Positions 1-6,302 are shown, counted from the stretch's first letter. The stretch is DNA of 7,087 nt from DASQUP01 sp035641235 (GCA_035641235.1 DASQUP010000280.1:1-7087); one strand, 5' to 3'. The notes: a model not told the origin generated them from the letters alone. A program made the numbers and translations.

Positions 1-1
1 G

Positions 2-202
2 GAGCCCTACGAGCAGGTGGGAGACGTCCCGAACGTCGTGTTCCCGTGCGCGGCTCTCGTCGATCGCGACACGGACCGAGTGACGATCTACTACGGCGGC
101 GCCGACACCGTCGTGTGCCTGGCTCATGGCTACATCGGCGAGATCATCGAAAAATCCGCGCCTGACGGCGCTCGACCCGGCGCCCGAGGTTCGTGCATCT
201 GA
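2..202 (+). CDS. GH130-type beta-mannoside/oligosaccharide phosphorylase, C-terminal fragment (5' end outside window)
   Basis: The frame is open from the window edge (first codon GAG at base 2) to TGA at 200-202, so only the last 66 residues are present. The stretches YEQVGDVPNVVFPCAAL and VTIYYGGADTVVCLAHGYIG match the conserved end of glycoside hydrolase family 130 proteins (N-V-V-F-P-C, then I-Y-Y-G-x-A-D-T). These five-bladed beta-propeller enzymes typically phosphorolyse beta-1,2- or beta-1,4-mannosidic linkages, releasing mannose-1-phosphate in the cytoplasm. Family membership is recognised from these motifs. The exact substrate cannot be read because the catalytic N-terminal part is missing. 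The tail after the last blade (SAPDGARPGARGSCI) is not conserved in the family as far as I know. GTG at 17 is internal, not the start. Confidence 0.85.
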   Translation, partial: EPYEQVGDVPNVVFPCAALVDRDTDRVTIYYGGADTVVCLAHGYIGEIIEKSAPDGARPGARGSCI

Positions 203-255
203 GCCCCCCACGCGGCTCGATCGCGCAAAGGTCGCTCGGCCCCGGAGGAGTACAG

Positions 256-420
256 ATGGCCGCCTCGCATCCATCCGACGGAAGCGGTATGCCGGGTCAC
301 AGCGCGTGGCGAGTTACATTTCGCAACAACACCGGGGGCAATGCGCAAGTGCGCGCCTACGTCGTTTGCGCCAAGGCGACAAAGACCTCGGGGAACTTCA
401 AGCCGGGCGACCCGTTCTAG
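256..420 (+). pseudogene. Short ORF resembling the C-terminal end of a secreted beta-rich domain (possible gene remnant)
   Basis: An ATG at 256 follows GGAGGAG (244-250) with a 5-nt spacer and opens a 54-codon frame ending in TAG at 418-420. The product contains ASHPSDGSG, then WRVTFRNNTGGNAQVRAYVV and a Cys. This pattern (W-x-V-x-F-x-N-x-T ... V-x-A-Y-x-x-C-A) is common at the end of secreted actinobacterial proteins, for example collagen-like or cell-surface proteins. No signal peptide is present. The frame is open upstream to GTG at 193, and the residues just before the ATG (GPGGVQ) also fit the domain, so the good ribosome site may be accidental. It is either the decapitated remnant of a larger gene or a real small protein; I favour the remnant. 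It converges on the selenoprotein gene, with only 8 nt between the stops. Confidence 0.45.
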
Positions 421-428
421 CAAGCGCT

Positions 429-980
429 CTAATCGGGACTGAACCAGGGCTCGAGCTCAACTCCGAGCCCGTCGGCAATCCGGTTCGCATACGCGTAATA
501 CGCAGTGACTTCCGCAATCGCCAAGACGTCGGCGTCGCTGAAGCCCAGTTCCTTCAGCGCGTCGACGTCGGCGCGGTTCATCTCGCTCGGTGTCCTCGTG
601 AGCTTCTCTGCGTATCGGAGCATCTGCCGCTGCCGCTCGTCGATCTCTGCCGTGGTGTAGTCGGACTCGATCTGCGAGACGAGGTCATCGTTCTTGAGAA
701 GCCGGAGCAGACCGCGCCGGTGATGAGTAATTCAGTAATGGCAGCTATTGATGGTGCTAACCACGAGTGCGATCATCTCGCGCTCCTTTTTGCGGAGCGT
801 GCGAGTGCTTCTCATCACTGCGCTGTAAACGGAATCGTGACCCTCGAGGCCCTTCGGGTGAAGCGAGTGGATCGTCATGATGTGGTCCACGCGCCCGCTT
901 TTGGGGTCGATCATTCGCTCGTAGAGCGATCGGAGTTCAGGGTCGGCCTCGTCCTCCGAAATCATCCTGATCCAGGCCAT
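429..980 (-). CDS. AhpD-like / peroxidase-related selenoprotein with CxxU active site (TGA = selenocysteine)
   Basis: One frame runs from ATG at 980 to TAG at 431-429, 183 codons, interrupted only by TGA at 734-732 (codon 83). Residues 1-82 match the N-terminal half of the carboxymuconolactone decarboxylase/AhpD superfamily, peroxidase-related branch (LRKKEREMIALVVSTINSCHY). Residues 84-183 continue the same fold (ITHH, later MLRYAEKLT and AYYAYANRIADGLGVELEPW), matching the usual family length of about 180. Homologues have CxxC followed by His; here the reading is C80-H-Y-U83-I-T-H86-H87, so TGA replaces the second redox Cys and the proton-relay His region is kept. A SECIS-like hairpin follows the TGA. 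Expected role: cytosolic thiol/selenol-dependent peroxide or hydroperoxide reduction. It lies 24 nt after the flavoprotein gene on the same strand, so is probably co-transcribed. The ribosome site is weak (GGGAAGAG next to the ATG), suggesting translational coupling. Alternative: a nonsense mutation, which the codon position and hairpin make unlikely. Confidence 0.9.
702..734 (-). promoter_or_regulatory. Bacterial SECIS element with its UGA codon
   Basis: Counting the U of UGA (base 734) as +1, CCGG at +15 to +18 pairs with CCGG at +30 to +33. After a C/U mismatch, GC (+20,+21) pairs with GC (+27,+28), leaving a GGUCU apical loop (+22 to +26). The string GGUCUGC at +22 to +28 is the same, at the same distance from UGA, as in the E. 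coli fdhF SECIS as I remember it. There G23 and U24 contact SelB; here they are bases 712 and 711. The fdhF bulged U17 is not reproduced exactly: here an unpaired C19/U29 interrupts the stem. The element would recruit SelB with Sec-tRNA to the UGA. Confidence 0.85.
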
Positions 981-1004
981 CTCTTCCCAGACTAATTGCG
1001 GCGG

Positions 1005-2363
1005 CTAGGAGGCCAACTGGCGAAGGGCGTCTTCGACTCCCCGAACGAATGTTGGATAGGGGTAGATGAGGTCACGCAGGTTCTCCACCGGGACTCTCTC
1101 CTTGATGGCAAGGCCGAGGAACCCGACTATCTCCCCCGCCGGCGGCCCCATGGCCGATCCGCCGACAAGGTAGCCCCGGTCACCATCGGCCACGACTTTG
1201 ATCACGCCGTGTTCGGCCCCCGGACCGTGGATCCATCCGCGAGCCGAGGACTTGGTCTCGGCGATTCCGACGCGGACGTTGATACCTGCTTCGTGAGCTC
1301 GCTGCGCTGTGAGCCCAACGGCACCCACCTCTGGGTCCGTAAACGTCACACGCGGAACGGCGCGGTAATCGGCAGGCCGGTGCTCTTGGCCGAGTATGTC
1401 GGCTGCCGCGATTCGCCCCTGGTAGACGGCGAGATGTGTGAACTGTCCTTTGCCGGTGACATCCCCCACCGCCCACAATCCCTCGCCGGCGCGCATGTGG
1501 TCATCGACATCGATAAGCCGTGCCTCGGGATCGAGTCCGACGCTGTCCAGCCCGAGGTCCGCGATGTTCACCTTGCGCCCCGTTGCCACGAGGAGTCGTT
1601 CTGCGGTCAGTGAACGGCCGTCGGTCAGCTCGACCTCCACCCCATCGGCAACCTTCTTCACCCGTCGGGCACTGACACCCGTGTGAAGGGCGATGCCTGC
1701 CTCGGCGAGGACATCGCCGATGGCCGCACCGATCTCGGGTTCGTCAAATGCAAGAGCGTGGTCGAAGAGCTCGACGAACGTCACATCCGACCCAAACCGG
1801 CTGAATACCTGTCCGAGCTCGAGTCCGATCGGCCCGGCGCCGAGCACGAGCAGGGAGCGAGGCACCTCTTTCGCCTCGATGGCGTCTCGGTTGGTCCAGG
1901 CGCCGACGTCTTCCAGCCCTTCGATCGGCGGCATCGCCGGCTCCGTTCCCGTCGCCAGCACGATCCCCCGCCGAGCCGAAAACTTCCTGCCGTCGACCTC
2001 CACTTTGCCGGGGCCAACAATGCGAGCGCTGCCTCGGACGAATGTCTCACCCTTTCCCTTGTGACGATCGACCGCGATCTCGTCGTTCCAGTCGGCCGTC
2101 GCGTCTCTCACACGGCGGGCGACGGGCGCCCAGTCTGGGGAGATCTCCGCTTCCCCCGCAAGGCCGGTGATGCGCGCCGCTTCCGCGAGGGAGTTACCCG
2201 CGCGCACCATGATCTTTGACGGGATACAGCCCCAGTACGGGCACTCGCCCCCGACGAGTTTTTTCTCCACCGCTACGACGTCGAGCCCGGCTTCGGCGAG
2301 CCGGCCGGCTACCTCTTCGCCTCCGACCCCCATCCCGATAACGATTGCGTCATGTTCTTCCAC
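1005..2363 (-). CDS. Class I FAD-dependent pyridine nucleotide-disulfide oxidoreductase (dihydrolipoamide dehydrogenase/mercuric reductase-like)
   Basis: The GTG start at 2363 follows AGGGGAG (2375-2369) by 5 nt and gives 452 residues, the usual length. A TTG at 2396 is also possible but lacks such a site. The protein begins with a Rossmann FAD motif (IVIGMGVGG, 7-15). It then has the redox-active disulfide motif GGECPYWGCIPSK with C41 and C46, a second Rossmann motif for NAD(P) (VLGAGPIGLELG), the ATGRKVN segment, and the FAD-binding LWAVGDVTGKG. A C-terminal dimerisation domain follows. It should pass electrons from NAD(P)H through FAD to the Cys pair and on to a disulfide partner in the cytoplasm. 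Oddly, the lipoamide-dehydrogenase catalytic base motif H-x-H-P-T reads YPYPT (434-438), so the His is replaced by Tyr. The substrate is therefore probably not dihydrolipoamide. The AhpD-like selenoprotein 24 nt downstream is the obvious candidate partner (inference from context). Confidence 0.9.
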   Translation of the reverse strand: MEEHDAIVIGMGVGGEEVAGRLAEAGLDVVAVEKKLVGGECPYWGCIPSKIMVRAGNSLAEAARITGLAGEAEISPDWAPVARRVRDATADWNDEIAVDRHKGKGETFVRGSARIVGPGKVEVDGRKFSARRGIVLATGTEPAMPPIEGLEDVGAWTNRDAIEAKEVPRSLLVLGAGPIGLELGQVFSRFGSDVTFVELFDHALAFDEPEIGAAIGDVLAEAGIALHTGVSARRVKKVADGVEVELTDGRSLTAERLLVATGRKVNIADLGLDSVGLDPEARLIDVDDHMRAGEGLWAVGDVTGKGQFTHLAVYQGRIAAADILGQEHRPADYRAVPRVTFTDPEVGAVGLTAQRAHEAGINVRVGIAETKSSARGWIHGPGAEHGVIKVVADGDRGYLVGGSAMGPPAGEIVGFLGLAIKERVPVENLRDLIYPYPTFVRGVEDALRQLAS

Positions 2364-2474
2364 AATGACTCCCCTGCTTCCCCGACGAGGACCCAATGAC
2401 CCTACGCCGCGACCGAGATACCCGCCCGGCGGGCGCCGGACACCCTAGTCAACAACCCTTCACCCCCCGGCAAA

Positions 2475-2485
2475 GTTCCGGGAAC
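2475..2485. promoter_or_regulatory. Palindrome GTTCC-G-GGAAC in the divergent promoter region
   Basis: A perfect 5+1+5 palindrome lies in the 160-nt gap between the flavoprotein gene (-) and the sigma-factor gene (+), centred about 44 nt before the sigma start codon. GGAAC is the classic -35 core of many ECF sigma promoters, and the palindrome presents it on both strands. It could be an autoregulated divergent promoter or a repressor operator. No convincing ECF -10 was found at the usual spacing, so the role is tentative. Confidence 0.35.
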
Positions 2486-2523
2486 GAGATCACAGCCGCC
2501 GCGGGCCGTGGGAGCATCCTGTT

Positions 2524-3075
2524 ATGAGGGAGGACTTCGCCCGGGTCTTACAGGCCGCCCGGGCAGGCTCCGAGTCCGCCTGGACACACATATACAAGGA
2601 CTTGGTGCCGGGAGCGATCGGATACCTCCGCGGTCAGGGCGCGCCCGACCCGGAGGACATCGCCGCCGACGTCTTCCTCGAGGTCGTCCGCGACCTGCAC
2701 CGTTTCGAAGGCGATTACGGCCAATTTCGCTCCTGGGTGTTTTCGATCGCACACCTCAGGCTCCTCGATGCGCGGCGCCGAGAGGGCCGCAGGCCCGTCC
2801 GGCCGGCCAGTCCAGACTTGCTCTCTGACAAAGGTGGTGTCGGCGACTCCGAGCAAGAAGCCCTTGAGGCACTCGGAGTACAGCGAATCGAGCGCCTCCT
2901 GGGTGGCCTCTCTCGGGATCAACGGGACGTGCTTCTGCTCAGGATCGTTGGCGACCTCTCCGTAGAACAGGTCGCTGCCGTCCTGGGCAAACGGCCGGGG
3001 ACCGTCCGCGTGCTCCAACACCGAGGCCTCGCGCGCCTGCGGCGCCGTATGTCGAAGGCGGACGTAACGAAATGA
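2524..3075 (+). CDS. ECF-family RNA polymerase sigma factor
   Basis: The 183-residue product has the two-domain architecture of ECF (sigma-70 group 4) factors. Region 2 spans about 8-90, with DPEDIAADVFLEVV (42-55) as the core-binding helix and FRSWVFSIAHLRLLDARRR as the -10 recognition and melting segment. Region 4 spans about 118-175, with LSRDQRDVLLLRIVGDLS and the recognition helix-turn-helix VEQVAAVLGKRPGTVRVLQH. It directs RNA polymerase to a specific promoter set, usually in response to an envelope or oxidative signal. ATG at 2524 follows GGGAG (2510-2514) with a 9-nt spacer. Its stop overlaps the ATG of the next gene (ATGA, 3072-3075), so translation is coupled to a membrane protein that is probably its regulator. 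The inducing signal and ECF subgroup cannot be read from sequence alone. Confidence 0.92.
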   Translation: MREDFARVLQAARAGSESAWTHIYKDLVPGAIGYLRGQGAPDPEDIAADVFLEVVRDLHRFEGDYGQFRSWVFSIAHLRLLDARRREGRRPVRPASPDLLSDKGGVGDSEQEALEALGVQRIERLLGGLSRDQRDVLLLRIVGDLSVEQVAAVLGKRPGTVRVLQHRGLARLRRRMSKADVTK

Positions 3076-4058
3076 GCCGCCACGACGCTTACGGGGATGA
3101 GATGCGTCTACGGCGCCCCTATGACCCTGATGATGCGGAATTCGCCTCACTCGCCGAGGAGATCCGCTCCGCCTGTCTGGGGGCGCCGGGGCCGCAGGTA
3201 CAGGCCCGACACCTACGGATGATCATCGAGCAGACCCGAGCCGCTCCCGAGACTCCCTATATCGTCCGTCCCCCCACACCCCGGCGCTCCAGGCCACACG
3301 GAGTTCTCGCGAAGCTGGGGGTTGCCGCCGCCGGTCTCGCATTGCTGACCGGAAGCCTGGCGGTGGCGGGGGTCGATTTTCCCATCCTGCCCGACCGGGC
3401 GTCGGATAAAGCCGGCGACTCCTCTGCCGGCAAAGAGGGCGCAAGCCTGAGCGAGACCGCTCAACGAGTCCAGAGCGCAATCGAGGCCAACCTTCCTCTT
3501 CTCCAGGCCGGGGACATCTCCGGCTGCGAGTTCGGAGCAATGGTCTCGGCGGCAGCCCGAGGAGTCGAACCGGACACATCACGCTGCGGAGGGGACGACG
3601 CCGGGGAGGAGGAAGGGGCCGGTGGGGAACGGAGCGAGACCGCTCAACGAGTCAGAGCCACCATCGAAGACAACCTTCCTCTTCTCCAGGCCGGGGATAT
3701 CTCCGGCTGCGAGTTCGGAGCGATGGTCTCGGCGGCAGCCCGCGGAGTCGAACCGGACACATCACGGTGCGAGCGGGCAAGCAAAGAGGCCGGGGCGGGT
3801 CTGAAGGACTCGAAGGAGAAGGGCGATCCGACAACCGAAGAATCAGCACCCGGAAATTCCACGCCGAAGAAACCAAAAGGAAAAAAGCAGGCGGCAGGAG
3901 ACGGGGCTGCATCCCCCGACGATGCCGGCGCAGATAACAAGAACGACAAAGCCGACACAAATGGCGAGGACAAAGGCCAGGGGACGGACGAGGCGCCGGG
4001 ACAGGGCGAAGATGCCCCACCGGCCGGCAAGCCTGGAGGCAAGTCCAACGGGGATTGA
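3072..4058 (+). CDS. Single-pass membrane protein with duplicated extracytoplasmic module, candidate anti-sigma factor
   Basis: The 328-residue protein has a charged N-terminal part (1-76), one hydrophobic helix (about 77-101, VLAKLGVAAAGLALLTGSLA) and a long outside region. Its ATG overlaps the sigma-factor stop, and an N-in topology behind an ECF sigma gene is typical of anti-sigma factors. No zinc-binding HxxxCxxC motif is seen in the N-terminal part, so this role rests on context. Residues 127-172 and 188-233 are near-identical 46-residue copies (SETAQRV ... LPLLQAGDISGCEFG ... EPDTSRC), each with two Cys (152/172 and 213/233) that could form disulfides. From about 234 to the end it is a low-complexity, highly charged Lys/Asp/Glu/Gly/Pro tail, probably disordered. 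I do not recognise the repeated module. A related possibility is a stalk-like surface protein co-expressed with the sigma factor. Confidence 0.75.
   Translation: MSRHDAYGDEMRLRRPYDPDDAEFASLAEEIRSACLGAPGPQVQARHLRMIIEQTRAAPETPYIVRPPTPRRSRPHGVLAKLGVAAAGLALLTGSLAVAGVDFPILPDRASDKAGDSSAGKEGASLSETAQRVQSAIEANLPLLQAGDISGCEFGAMVSAAARGVEPDTSRCGGDDAGEEEGAGGERSETAQRVRATIEDNLPLLQAGDISGCEFGAMVSAAARGVEPDTSRCERASKEAGAGLKDSKEKGDPTTEESAPGNSTPKKPKGKKQAAGDGAASPDDAGADNKNDKADTNGEDKGQGTDEAPGQGEDAPPAGKPGGKSNGD
3450..3587 (+). repeat. Internal tandem duplication, copy 1 (46 codons)
   Basis: Codons 127-172 of the membrane protein. The second copy starts 183 nt (61 codons) later. I count 13 differences in 138 nt. Seven sit in a nine-base cluster (CAGAGCGCA against AGAGCCACC) that is better explained by a pair of compensating indels. 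The preceding KEGASL is echoed before copy 2 (EEGAGGER) and after it (KEAGAGL), so the duplicated unit probably included this linker. Confidence 0.95.
3633..3770 (+). repeat. Internal tandem duplication, copy 2 (46 codons)
   Basis: Codons 188-233 of the membrane protein. It differs from copy 1 at four residues (Q to R, S to A, A to T, A to D). All other differences are synonymous, and both Cys are kept. This indicates a recent duplication maintained in frame. Confidence 0.95.
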
Positions 4059-4070
4059 AAAGCTAGCGGA

Positions 4071-4107
4071 TCGCTCGGGAAGCGCGCGCTGCGCGCTTCC
4101 CGAGCGA
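4071..4107 (+). terminator. Strong GC-rich hairpin after the sigma/membrane-protein operon
   Basis: A 17-bp perfect inverted repeat (4071-4087 with 4091-4107, starting TCGCTCGGGAAG) encloses a 3-nt loop and starts 12 nt after the TGA at 4056-4058. No T-tract follows, which is common for terminators in high-GC bacteria. It may instead protect the mRNA 3' end. The rest of the 230-nt gap to the next gene shows no other clear signal. Confidence 0.7.
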
Positions 4108-4288
4108 CATTCGATATTGCTAGGCGGGCGGAGCGACTCGACCCTCCTCGGTTGGGTGAGGGGTCGATCGCCACCGATCATGTGGCCGCGCCCGTTCTCC
4201 ACACTGGGCTGATTTCGGGTCACGGGGGCCGTGTGACCGCGCCCTCGACCCACCCACTACCGACCAACCGATTCTTAGGGGGGATTTT

Positions 4289-6265
4289 TTGAGAAGACAT
4301 CTTTCTTTGCTGCTGGCGTTGGGGCTGATCATCTCCGTAAGCGCTGTAGGAGCTGCGGCGAAAACACCGCCACCCCAACGCACCGCGGCGTCGACTCCGA
4401 TAGCACCCGACGTCGACCGTGCGCACAAGCACGGACAGCACGGTGGGACGGACGGGCATCTCGAAGGTGGGTCCGAAAACGTCGAGGTAGTCGGTTCTTT
4501 ACGGCTCACGCAATTCGCCGAAGACATCTCCGATGTCACAGCTCTCCAGACGGGAGATGACCGTTGGTTCGCCTATCTCGGTGACTGGGGCGCGAAATGT
4601 GAGACCGGCGGGGTTCACGTCGTCGATATCTCGGATCCGTCGAATCCCGTAAAAGCCGGCTTCCTCAACAGCCCGGGCTTCGGCTATGTCACCGAGGGAC
4701 TGCAGGCTCTGTCGATCGACACGCCTGACTTCACGGGCGACATCCTTATGGTGAGCAACGAGTGGTGCCGCGCCAGCGGCAACCCCAAGAACATGCCCGG
4801 CGGGATAACCATCTGGGACATAACAGAACCCACGGGGCCGAAGAAGCTGGTCGAGGCCTTTGGGGATTTCGACGTTCACGCGAACAGAGCCAATGAGGCT
4901 CACAGCACCATCGCCTGGGATGCGGGCGATCGGGCGTTTGCTGCAGCAATCGATAACGAAGAGGTTGAGGACGTCGATCTCATCGAGATCACGGATCCGC
5001 GCAATCCCGTCCTCCTCACGGAGACCGAGCTACCAGGCGTAAACGTCAATGGTTTTGGAAGCCAGAAGACGTCGCACGACTTCGATGTCCTCCAGTTCCC
5101 GGACGACTCCTGGCACCTCATGGTGTCGGATTGGGACGCGGGATGGATCGACGTCGACGTCACCGATCCTGCGAACCCAGTGATCGTCGGAGACTTCGAC
5201 TATGCCGCGTGCGATCAGGTCGTGGAGGCGGAAACCGGTGACTGTCTCCAGCCCGAGGGCAACGCTCACCAGGGCGAGTGGACCAGCGACGGCAGCGTCT
5301 TTGTCGGCACGGACGAGGATTTCGCTCCCTACCGCACCTCGGACTTTGAGATCACCTCCGGGCCCCATGCGGGCGTCTATCCATCGGTCCCAGTCGGCGG
5401 AGCGCAGTCACCGGCAATCCTTCCCGACCTGATGCTCGACGGACCGGTTGTCTACGGAGGCTACGGATGCCCGGACTCGGCGCCCATTCCGAGCCCGGAG
5501 GACGTCCCCGGATATCTCGACATGCTGGAGGAAGGTGAGGAGAAGATCGTTGCGCTGCAGCGGGGCCCCTTCGACGATCCAAGTGCACCTGAGGAGGCGT
5601 GTTTCCCCGGAGAAAAGGCACACGAGGCCGTGGAGGCCGGCTGGGACGCCGTCCTCTTCGTCCAGTCACACGTCGGGCCGGAGGATCCTCCGTTCTGTGG
5701 TTCAGGCGCGTTCGTGGATGAAGTTGTCGGTGTCTGCACCAACCACGAGGCGTTCCACCGCTTGTTCGACGTACCGCCCTTCACGCCGCCGTGGGAGTAC
5801 CCCGATGGCCCCGCAATCGGAGACATCGGAGATCGCATCTCAGTGAGTTCCACTCTCGATGGGTGGGGTTACGTGCGAGTACTAGACACGTCCAACCCCG
5901 CAGCGCCGAACGAGGTGAGCCAGATCACCATTCCGGAAACCATCGATAAGGACTTTGCCTTTGGCTTCGGCGACCTCACGGTCCACGAGGTCGAAGTGCC
6001 CAGGGGCGACCCCAACGAAGGTGGTCCGAGTCCCGATGACGATGTGCTCGCGTACTTCTCCTGGTACTCGGGCGGACTTCGGGTAGTGGACATCTCCGAT
6101 CCCGCAAGTCCCCAGGAAGTCGGGTTCTACATCGACGAGGACGGCAATAACTTCTGGGGTGTGGCGCTGGCACTAGACGAGAACGGTGACCGAATCATCC
6201 TGGCCAGCGACCGGGACTTCGGCCTGTTCATCTTCCGCTACACAGGAGATATCCCAACCCAGTAG
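4289..6265 (+). CDS. Secreted LVIVD-repeat beta-propeller protein with inserted PA-like domain
   Basis: The TTG start at 4289 follows AGGGGGG (4277-4283) by 5 nt and begins a 658-residue protein with a clear signal peptide (MRRHLSLLLALGLIISVSA, cleavage near A24). At least six LVIVD-type strands follow: HVVDISDPSNPVKAG (about 110), TIWDITEPTGP (173), LIEITDPRNPV (230), DVDVTDPANPVIVGDF (288), VRVLDTSNPAAP (528) and LRVVDISDPASPQEVGFY (597). The motif is aromatic or hydrophobic-x-h-D-h-[ST]-[DN]-P-x-x-P, the signature of this surface propeller family. Between the fourth and fifth, about 383-495, lies a protease-associated (PA)-like insert (KIVALQRGPFDDP, then EKAHEAVEAGWDAVLFVQSH). PA domains usually mediate protein interaction or cover an active site. 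A His-rich stretch (HKHGQHGGTDGH) follows the mature N-terminus and might bind metal. No membrane anchor or sorting signal is visible at the end. It is probably an extracellular binding or adhesive protein. No enzymatic function is assigned. Confidence 0.88.
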   Translation: MRRHLSLLLALGLIISVSAVGAAAKTPPPQRTAASTPIAPDVDRAHKHGQHGGTDGHLEGGSENVEVVGSLRLTQFAEDISDVTALQTGDDRWFAYLGDWGAKCETGGVHVVDISDPSNPVKAGFLNSPGFGYVTEGLQALSIDTPDFTGDILMVSNEWCRASGNPKNMPGGITIWDITEPTGPKKLVEAFGDFDVHANRANEAHSTIAWDAGDRAFAAAIDNEEVEDVDLIEITDPRNPVLLTETELPGVNVNGFGSQKTSHDFDVLQFPDDSWHLMVSDWDAGWIDVDVTDPANPVIVGDFDYAACDQVVEAETGDCLQPEGNAHQGEWTSDGSVFVGTDEDFAPYRTSDFEITSGPHAGVYPSVPVGGAQSPAILPDLMLDGPVVYGGYGCPDSAPIPSPEDVPGYLDMLEEGEEKIVALQRGPFDDPSAPEEACFPGEKAHEAVEAGWDAVLFVQSHVGPEDPPFCGSGAFVDEVVGVCTNHEAFHRLFDVPPFTPPWEYPDGPAIGDIGDRISVSSTLDGWGYVRVLDTSNPAAPNEVSQITIPETIDKDFAFGFGDLTVHEVEVPRGDPNEGGPSPDDDVLAYFSWYSGGLRVVDISDPASPQEVGFYIDEDGNNFWGVALALDENGDRIILASDRDFGLFIFRYTGDIPTQ

Positions 6266-6302
6266 CGACCCTGGCACTGCCGGAGTTCACATCCCAGATA
6301 GA

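Noticed and set aside
732..980. Reading the AhpD-like gene as a truncated pseudogene of 82 residues
   Set aside because: The same frame continues cleanly for 100 more family-like codons, the stop is TGA at a catalytic Cys position, and a SECIS-like hairpin follows.
126..995. Long plus-strand open frame of 289 codons
   Set aside because: It lies opposite the selenoprotein gene and overlaps the GH130 end. Its translation has no family features and reflects the codon bias of the minus-strand gene. The TGA on the minus strand makes this spurious frame look like the better call.
2442..2447. TAGGGT on the minus strand as a -10 box for the flavoprotein operon
   Set aside because: TTGAC directly abuts it instead of lying about 17 nt upstream, and no other good -35 is present, so I do not call a promoter.
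2548..3150. Minus-strand open frame of 200 codons opposite the sigma factor
   Set aside because: It is antisense to a clear ECF sigma gene, with no motifs and no ribosome site. It is a high-GC shadow.
3644..4174. Minus-strand frame of 176 codons opposite the membrane protein
   Set aside because: It is Ser/Pro/Ala-rich composition mirroring the charged tail on the plus strand, with no support as a gene.
4220..4245. Imperfect hairpin GTCACGG ... CCGTGTGAC upstream of the LVIVD gene
   Set aside because: Only five continuous pairs form before bulges, too weak to support a terminator or operator.
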